DNA of 10,553 nucleotides from Chlamydiota bacterium. GTDB taxonomy: Bacteria > Auribacterota > Tritonobacteria > UBA1439. Of this stretch, positions 7,474 to 10,553 are shown piece by piece. The position numbers and the translations under genes are program-made. Each line of letters begins with the position of its first letter. The first letter of the stretch is position 1. The notes beneath the pieces were generated by a model, which saw only the letters and a list, made by a program, of their open reading frames with translations, ran no database searches and was not told where the DNA came from. The stretch spans positions 1-10,553 of the forward strand of contig JAAYCL010000019.1 of assembly GCA_012729785.1 (NCBI GenBank). The letters are read 5' to 3'.

Positions 7474-7550
7474 GCGCCCGTAGCTCAGAAGGATAGAGCA
7501 CAGGATTCCTAATCCTGGGGTCGCGCGTTCGACTCGCGCCGGGCGCACCA
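7474..7550 (+). tRNA. tRNA-Arg (anticodon CCT)
   Basis: The acceptor stem GCGCCCG pairs with CGGGCGC; the anticodon stem CAGGA/TCCTG encloses loop TTCCTAA with anticodon CCT at 7508-7510. The T-arm contains GTTCGACTC and the 3' CCA is encoded (7548-7550). It decodes AGG. The PHP-domain gene begins 66 bases downstream with no T-run terminator between, so the two may share a transcript. Confidence 0.98.
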
Positions 7551-7575
7551 TGCATGCATCGGGGAGTTGGTCGTT

Positions 7576-7588
7576 CCTGGGTTCCAGG
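7576..7588 (+). other. Small hairpin between tRNA-Arg and the PHP gene
   Basis: CCTGG-GTT-CCAGG can form a 5-bp stem with a 3-base loop. Purines, not U, follow, so it is not an intrinsic terminator. It might guide processing of the tRNA away from the mRNA; this is speculative. Confidence 0.3.
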
Positions 7589-7616
7589 GGAAGGGTGCGG
7601 CACTGTGGAGCCGATC

Positions 7617-8276
7617 ATGATCGATTTTCACGCGCATACGCTGCTGAGCGACGGTGAGTTGATCCCCTCTGAATTGGCGAGAAGGGCGGAGGAGAAGGGG
7701 TACCGCGCCCTCGGCATCGCCGACCACGTGGACGGATCGAACGCGGATCTCGTCATCCCGCGCCTCGTCTCCGTCTGTTGCGATCTCCGGGAGGTGATGG
7801 ACATCGACGTCATCCCGGGCGCGGAGATCACGCATGTGCCCCCGCCGCTCATCGCGCCGCTCGTCGCCCGCTGCAGGAAGCTCGGCGCCGAGTATGTCAT
7901 GGTGCACGGCGAGACGCTCGCGGAGCCGGTGAAGGCGGGGACGAACGACGCCGCCCTGAAGGCGGGCATCGATATCCTCGCCCACCCGGGTTTTCTCCTT
8001 CCGCGGCAGGCCCGCGAGGCCGCGTCGCGCGGGATCTTCCTCGAGCTCTCGGCGCGGCAGGGGCACTGTCTGGCGAACGGGCTCGTGGCGCGCCAGGCGG
8101 TCGCGGTTGGCGCCAAACTGCTCGTCGGCTCCGACGCGCACTCCCCGCGGGACCTGCTCTGCCCCGAGGACCATCTCCGCGTCACGCGCGGCGCGGGGCT
8201 GAGCGACGAGGATGCGCGGAAGGCGCGCCAGAACGCGGAGCGGTTCTGGGCGGCGATCAAGAAGCGGCGCGGCTGA
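7617..8276 (+). CDS. PHP-domain metal-dependent phosphoesterase
   Basis: This 219-aa protein has the polymerase and histidinol phosphatase (PHP) metal-site motifs in order: DFHAHT (His5, His7), ADH (His37), PGAE (Glu70), VHGE (His97), AHPG (His123) and GSDAH (Asp173, His175). Such proteins hydrolyse phosphomonoesters with a multinuclear metal centre; histidinol phosphate, nucleotides or unknown substrates are all possible. It is a stand-alone PHP protein, close to the YcdX/histidinol-phosphatase-like type, without a polymerase part. ATG at 7617 is chosen because GGAG (7607-7610) is 6 bases upstream and the PHP fold begins right at that Met. GTG at 7605 or an ATG at 7554 next to the tRNA CCA end would only add unconserved residues. 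It is followed 18 bases later by the TPR protein gene, probably in one operon. Confidence 0.93.
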   Translation: MIDFHAHTLLSDGELIPSELARRAEEKGYRALGIADHVDGSNADLVIPRLVSVCCDLREVMDIDVIPGAEITHVPPPLIAPLVARCRKLGAEYVMVHGETLAEPVKAGTNDAALKAGIDILAHPGFLLPRQAREAASRGIFLELSARQGHCLANGLVARQAVAVGAKLLVGSDAHSPRDLLCPEDHLRVTRGAGLSDEDARKARQNAERFWAAIKKRRG

Positions 8277-8294
8277 GGCCGGGGGGGAAAACGA

Positions 8295-8990
8295 ATGTCG
8301 AGAAGGGACCGGTTCGACCAGACACCCGAGGACAGGTTTGTTCTCGCCGCCTACCAGCTGTTCGACTGGGTGGGGAGGCACAGGGCGCTGTGCGCGGCCG
8401 CCGCGGTGGCCGCAGCCGGCGCCGTTCTCGCCGGCATGGCGTACCTGAATCAGCTGCGCGCCTACAACGAGAACGCCGCAATCGCCCTCGATGCCGCGGG
8501 GACCTCCGCGGAGTACAAGGCGGTCGTGGACACCTACCCCGGAAGCCCCGCGGAGCCGGCCGCCCTGTTCCGTCTGGGCAGGAAGCTCGCGGACGAGGAG
8601 CGCTACCAGGAGGCGGAGGAGGCGTTCGCCCTGCTCGCCCGCTCGTACCCGGCGCACCATCTCGCCCCGGACGCCCTGGTGTTCGCGGGGATGCTCTGCG
8701 CGCAGCAGAAGAAGTTCGACGAGGCCGAGAAGCGGTACCGGGGGGCGGCGGAGCGGTACCCCGGCTCGTTCTCCGCCCCACGGGCGCTGCTGGGCCTCGG
8801 CGCCTGCTACGAGGAGATGCGCCGTCCGGACGACGCGAAAGCCGCATACGGGAAGCTCGTCGCCGACTACGGCTCCAGCGATTTGGCCAAGGACGCGGAG
8901 GCGAGGATCTCGAGACTCGCGCAGGCGCCACCCGCCGTCGAGACGAACAGTGCGGCGAAAGGGGGAGAGGGGGGCGCACCCGTTGAATGA
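8295..8990 (+). CDS. Membrane-anchored tetratricopeptide repeat protein (YfgM-like)
   Basis: The 231-aa protein has a cytosolic N-terminus (about 30 residues, charged), one Ala-rich transmembrane helix at 31-50 and an extracytoplasmic helical-repeat part. TPR-like units cover about 72-213, with EEAFALLARSYP, EAEKRYRGAAERYPGS and DAKAAYGKLVADYGSS as repeat ends. The layout resembles YfgM, an ancillary factor of the SecYEG translocon, or the TPR part of BamD-like proteins; the lack of a lipobox argues against BamD. No enzyme motif is seen. The last 20 or so residues are a Gly/Ala/Glu-rich tail. ATG at 8295 has GGGGGGGAAAA upstream at normal spacing. It follows the PHP gene by 18 bases. A strong promoter for the next transcript begins 10 bases after its stop. 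Confidence 0.85.
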   Translation: MSRRDRFDQTPEDRFVLAAYQLFDWVGRHRALCAAAAVAAAGAVLAGMAYLNQLRAYNENAAIALDAAGTSAEYKAVVDTYPGSPAEPAALFRLGRKLADEERYQEAEEAFALLARSYPAHHLAPDALVFAGMLCAQQKKFDEAEKRYRGAAERYPGSFSAPRALLGLGACYEEMRRPDDAKAAYGKLVADYGSSDLAKDAEARISRLAQAPPAVETNSAAKGGEGGAPVE

Positions 8991-9000
8991 CGAATAGCCC

Positions 9001-9029
9001 TTGACAGGAACCGGCCTCGGGCATATTCT
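9001..9029 (+). promoter_or_regulatory. Strong promoter upstream of hpt leader
   Basis: TTGACA (9001-9006, perfect -35) and TATTCT (9024-9029, 4 of 6) are separated by exactly 17 bases. The predicted start is near 9036. In sequence this GC-rich a perfect -35 at ideal spacing stands out. Confidence 0.65.
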
Positions 9030-9037
9030 TTGTGTGC

Positions 9038-9082
9038 ATGGGGCGCGTCTTTGAGCGGGCGCGAAAGGAAAAACGGAAATGA
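9038..9082 (+). CDS. Possible 14-codon leader ORF (basic peptide)
   Basis: ATG at 9038 encodes MGRVFERARKEKRK and stops with TGA at 9080-9082. Its ATG lies about 2 bases from the predicted transcription start, so it would be translated leaderlessly. The peptide is strongly basic. Its stop overlaps the next start as ATGA. No homologue is known to me, and an ORF this short may be chance. Confidence 0.25.
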   Translation: MGRVFERARKEKRK

Positions 9083-9129
9083 GCGATCCCATCATCGAGA
9101 TCACGGGAGATATCTGGATCAGCTTCTAG
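9079..9129 (+). CDS. Possible 16-aa micro-ORF
   Basis: The ATG at 9079 is preceded by an A-rich ribosome site (AAAGGA, 9064-9069) 9 bases upstream. It encodes MSDPIIEITGDIWISF, rich in Ile and acidic. The TAG stop at 9127-9129 gives its last G to a GGGGG/CCCCC hairpin, so a ribosome at the stop would block that stem. It could be a leader peptide, a small protein or chance. I do not recognise it. Confidence 0.35.
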   Translation: MSDPIIEITGDIWISF

Positions 9130-9142
9130 GGGGCTGTCCCCC
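9129..9142 (+). other. GGGGG-CTGT-CCCCC hairpin at the micro-ORF stop
   Basis: A 5-bp all-GC stem with a 4-base loop starts inside the TAG stop codon of the 16-aa ORF. Another GC-rich segment follows. There is no U tract, so it is not itself a terminator. Confidence 0.5.
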
Positions 9143-9153
9143 GGGCGGGCTTT

Positions 9154-9176
9154 CGTCGTCAGGGAGCCGTCGTCAG
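9154..9176. repeat. 9-bp direct repeat in the hpt leader
   Basis: CGTCGTCAG occurs at 9154-9162 and 9168-9176, separated by GGAGC. The 14-base period is not a full helical turn. It may be a binding site or a small duplication. Confidence 0.7.
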
Positions 9177-9218
9177 AAATGACCCGTGGGGCGCACGGCG
9201 CTCCGGCGGGCGCGCAGT

Positions 9219-9241
9219 CCAGGAGAAATCCTGGCTTTTTT
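9219..9241 (+). terminator. Intrinsic terminator before hpt
   Basis: CCAGGA-GAAA-TCCTGG forms a 6-bp stem with a GAAA loop, followed by C and six T (9236-9241). It sits 43 bases before the hpt ATG and about 205 bases after the predicted start of the promoter at 9001. Thus either hpt is controlled by termination in its leader, or the short transcript is a separate RNA and hpt has another promoter that I cannot see. Confidence 0.8.
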
Positions 9242-9284
9242 GTCTTCGAAAGAATCTTCCGCCTCTCGCGGGTTGTGCGAACCG

Positions 9285-9851
9285 ATGAAAAAGATCGTCA
9301 AGACGGTCCTGTTCAGCCAGGAGCAGATCTCGAAGCGCATCGCCGAGATGGTGAAGCGCATCGACGGGGATTTCCGCGGCAAGGACCTTGTCATGGTCGC
9401 GGTGCTCAAGGGCAGCGTGGTCTTCCTTGCGGACCTTGTCCGCGGTTTCACGCGTCCGCTGGCGTTCGATTTCATCGGCGTGAGCAGCTACGGGAACAGC
9501 ACGAAATCGCTCGGCGTGGTGACGCTCGAGAAGGGGATCACGGTGGAGGTGGCGGGCAAGAGCGTGCTGGTGGTGGACGATATCCTCGACACCGGCAGGT
9601 CGCTCGCCTTCGTCAAGGAGTACCTGCAGAAATTCAAGCCGAATGAGATCAAGATCTGCGTCCTCCTAGAGAAGAAGGAGACGCGGTTGATCGACATCAA
9701 GGCCGACTACGTGGGGTTCGAGATTCCCAACGTCTTCGTGCTCGGCTACGGTCTCGACTACGAGGATCGATACCGGCACCTGCCGTACATCGCCTCCTTG
9801 AAAGAGGAGTACTACCACGAGCTGGCCGAGCGCGGGATCGGTCCCGTCTGA
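9285..9851 (+). CDS. hpt: Hypoxanthine phosphoribosyltransferase
   Basis: Hpt salvages hypoxanthine (and usually guanine) with PRPP to give IMP or GMP plus PPi. The 188-aa protein has the family opening (VLFSQEQISKRIAEM), the LKGSVVFLADLVR loop, DFIGVSSYG, the PRPP-binding motif VLVVDDILDTG with Asp98-Asp99, and the late DYVGFEIPNVFVLGYGLDYEDRYRHLPYI segment. The length is typical. ATG at 9285 is chosen because homology begins there; the open frame extends upstream to 9186 but would translate the terminator hairpin into unconserved sequence. The ribosome site at 9285 is poor, with no clear GGAG. A terminator ends 43 bases upstream, so expression may depend on readthrough. Together with apt it completes purine-base salvage in this window. 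Confidence 0.97.
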   Translation: MKKIVKTVLFSQEQISKRIAEMVKRIDGDFRGKDLVMVAVLKGSVVFLADLVRGFTRPLAFDFIGVSSYGNSTKSLGVVTLEKGITVEVAGKSVLVVDDILDTGRSLAFVKEYLQKFKPNEIKICVLLEKKETRLIDIKADYVGFEIPNVFVLGYGLDYEDRYRHLPYIASLKEEYYHELAERGIGPV

Positions 9852-9965
9852 ATCCCCACAGGCGGCACATCGTGGTTTCCCCGCGTGCGATACCGGCCGG
9901 GGAGGCAGGAAGGTTTCGGCACACCGTAGGGTGAGGTTCTTTCCTGTCGCAATCCCTGGCGGATC

Positions 9966-9974
9966 TGCTATACT
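9966..9974 (+). promoter_or_regulatory. Extended -10 promoter of tRNA-Gln
   Basis: TGC-TATACT is an extended -10 element (hexamer 5 of 6). The start would be near 9981, a few bases before the tRNA at 9988. The -35 region is weak. It matches the element before tRNA-Arg. Confidence 0.6.
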
Positions 9975-9987
9975 CTGTCGTCTGCGC

Positions 9988-10061
9988 TGCGGGATCGTCT
10001 AACGGTAGGACGGCTGGCTCTGGACCAGTTAGTCCAGGTTCGAATCCTGGTCCCGCAGCCA
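9988..10061 (+). tRNA. tRNA-Gln (anticodon CTG)
   Basis: The acceptor stem TGCGGGA/TCCCGCA, D-stem GTCT/GGAC, anticodon stem GCTGG/CCAGT around loop CTCTGGA (anticodon 10020-10022), T-arm CCAGG-TTCGAAT-CCTGG and encoded GCCA end are all present. It decodes CAG. Confidence 0.97.
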
Positions 10062-10064
10062 CTT

Positions 10065-10131
10065 CACCACTGCTTCTGCGGTGTGGTTTCCGGTTTTTCG
10101 GAGCAGCGCGCCTTGGAAACGGGAAACCGGC
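10065..10131 (+). other. Hairpins in the tRNA-Gln/tRNA-Glu spacer
   Basis: CACTGC-TTCT-GCGGTG is a 6-bp stem soon after the tRNA-Gln end, and a CCGGTTTTT run follows. CCGGTTT near 10088 can also pair with AAACCGG near 10125. The structures may separate or process the two tRNAs; a true terminator is not clear. Exact pairing limits are approximate. Confidence 0.3.
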
Positions 10132-10143
10132 GACTGTTGGGAA

Positions 10144-10221
10144 GGCGCCATCGTCTAGTCTGGTCTAGGACACCGGGTTCTCAACCCGGTAACTGGGGTT
10201 CAAATCCCCATGGCGCTACCA
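10144..10221 (+). tRNA. tRNA-Glu (anticodon CTC)
   Basis: The acceptor GGCGCCA pairs with TGGCGCT (first pair G-U), the anticodon stem CCGGG/CCCGG encloses TTCTCAA with anticodon CTC at 10180-10182, the T-arm is CTGGGG-TTCAAAT-CCCCA-like and the CCA end is encoded (10219-10221). The D-loop is somewhat long. It decodes GAG. The composition changes immediately after its 3' end. Confidence 0.96.
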
Positions 10222-10255
10222 TCCTCCCGCGCAACGAGTTACGGGGGATTCGGTA

Positions 10256-10429
10256 GTGGGCAAACGGAATCCCGCCCGCCGAGCCTCAGAAACCGCCCCC
10301 CCAATCTCCAGAATCTCCGTCCACGAAGCGATTCCCCTCGGCAGGCAACTGGACAAGGTCCTCCAGACCCACCACGACGAAGACCTCGAATGGGCCTACG
10401 CCTCCCTTGGAATCCGCTACGAAGCATAG
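10256..10429 (+). CDS. Small hypothetical protein, 57 aa
   Basis: A GTG-started frame (GGGGG at 10243-10247 upstream) encodes a hydrophilic peptide that ends in LQTHHDEDLEWAYASLGIRYEA-like sequence, with a basic Pro/Ser-containing N-terminal half and an acidic, aromatic C-terminal half. It looks more protein-like than the shadows around it, but its third-position GC (about 70%) is lower than that of the main genes. I do not recognise the family. It lies 34 bases after tRNA-Glu, a common site for mobile elements, so it may be accessory or a remnant of a larger gene. Confidence 0.4.
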   Translation: MGKRNPARRASETAPPISRISVHEAIPLGRQLDKVLQTHHDEDLEWAYASLGIRYEA

Positions 10430-10435
10430 GGGTCA

Positions 10436-10486
10436 CCTATGTAGGCAGAAGGCAAGCGTAAAGACACCTTGCCAGTAAGGCCTGCC
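10436..10486 (+). other. Nested inverted repeats downstream of the 57-aa ORF
   Basis: CCTA-TG-TAGG (10436-10445) is followed by an outer stem GGCAG/CTGCC (10444-10448 with 10482-10486) enclosing an inner stem GGCAAG/CTTGCC (10451-10456 with 10468-10473). No T-run follows. From here to 10553 I see no gene, only this structure in lower-GC sequence. Confidence 0.4.
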
Positions 10487-10553
10487 CCCCTGCACTGAAC
10501 TTCCACGCTCTTCTCTTGCCAGCCGGGCTGAGTATCAGTGAAGCACTGGATTG

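Noticed and set aside
7388-7618. 76-aa - strand ORF with SRTRDPRIRNPVLYPSEL
   Set aside because: It is the antisense translation of tRNA-Arg, a frequent false annotation.
7509-9104. 531-aa open frame on the - strand
   Set aside because: It is antisense to the PHP and TPR genes and ends inside the tRNA-Arg antisense, where it gives the familiar spurious SNARPQD-type translation.
9036-9241. Purine riboswitch, SRP RNA, 6S RNA or tmRNA in the hpt leader
   Set aside because: None of the conserved cores of these RNAs could be recognised; the region is kept as an undefined leader.
9186-9284. N-terminal extension of hpt to an upstream ATG at 9186
   Set aside because: It would translate the terminator hairpin into unconserved residues; family homology begins at the ATG at 9285.
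9697-10062. 121-aa - strand ORF with GFEPGLTGPEPAVLPLDD
   Set aside because: This is the well-known false protein from translating the antisense of a tRNA gene (here tRNA-Gln) and hpt.
1-10553. CRISPR array
   Set aside because: No regularly spaced repeats with unique spacers are present; the only close repeats are the pair at 79-122 and the 9-mer at 9154-9176.

Overview
The window comes from a bacterium with a high-GC genome and G/C-ending codons throughout. Every recognised gene and tRNA lies on the + strand. A membrane-anchored TPR protein, a cytosolic hybrid-type sensor kinase without receiver, a pyrophosphate-linked pyruvate phosphate dikinase and a group-2 type sigma factor fit an anaerobic or energy-limited, Gram-negative-like lineage, possibly an uncultivated phylum. 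The sequence alone does not fix the taxon.

Layout. (1) Positions 1-127 look like the right end of an insertion sequence lying mostly left of the window, with two 19-bp direct repeats at 25-bp spacing. (2) A promoter near 144-172 precedes a tight run: ppdK (217-2982), a sigma-70 family factor (3017-3847), apt (3875-4417) and an alpha/alpha-toroid (prenyltransferase/terpene cyclase-fold) protein of unknown function (4425-5516). Gaps are 34, 27 and 7 bases, so these are probably one operon. (3) A good sigma-70-type promoter and a 9-bp GC hairpin precede an orphan GAF histidine kinase (5628-6815), followed by an Ala-rich gene of the Imm5-like 'putative immunity protein' family (6839-7396). (4) tRNA-Arg(CCT) has an extended -10 promoter; it is followed closely by a PHP-domain phosphoesterase (7617-8276) and a YfgM-like TPR protein (8295-8990). 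(5) A perfect TTGACA promoter, two micro-ORFs joined by an ATGA overlap, hairpins and an intrinsic terminator fill the space before hpt (9285-9851). (6) tRNA-Gln(CTG) and tRNA-Glu(CTC) follow, then a lower-GC stretch with a small unrecognised ORF (10256-10429) and nested hairpins to the end.

How the genes may work together. PPDK interconverts ATP + Pi + pyruvate with AMP + PPi + PEP; Apt and Hpt both release PPi, and Apt makes AMP. The cluster therefore touches the same AMP/PPi pool, with a sigma factor embedded in it. All three tRNAs carry C34 anticodons reading G-ending codons, which suits the codon use of the window. The most unusual spot is the hpt leader (9001-9241), a possible attenuator, small RNA or micro-peptide locus.
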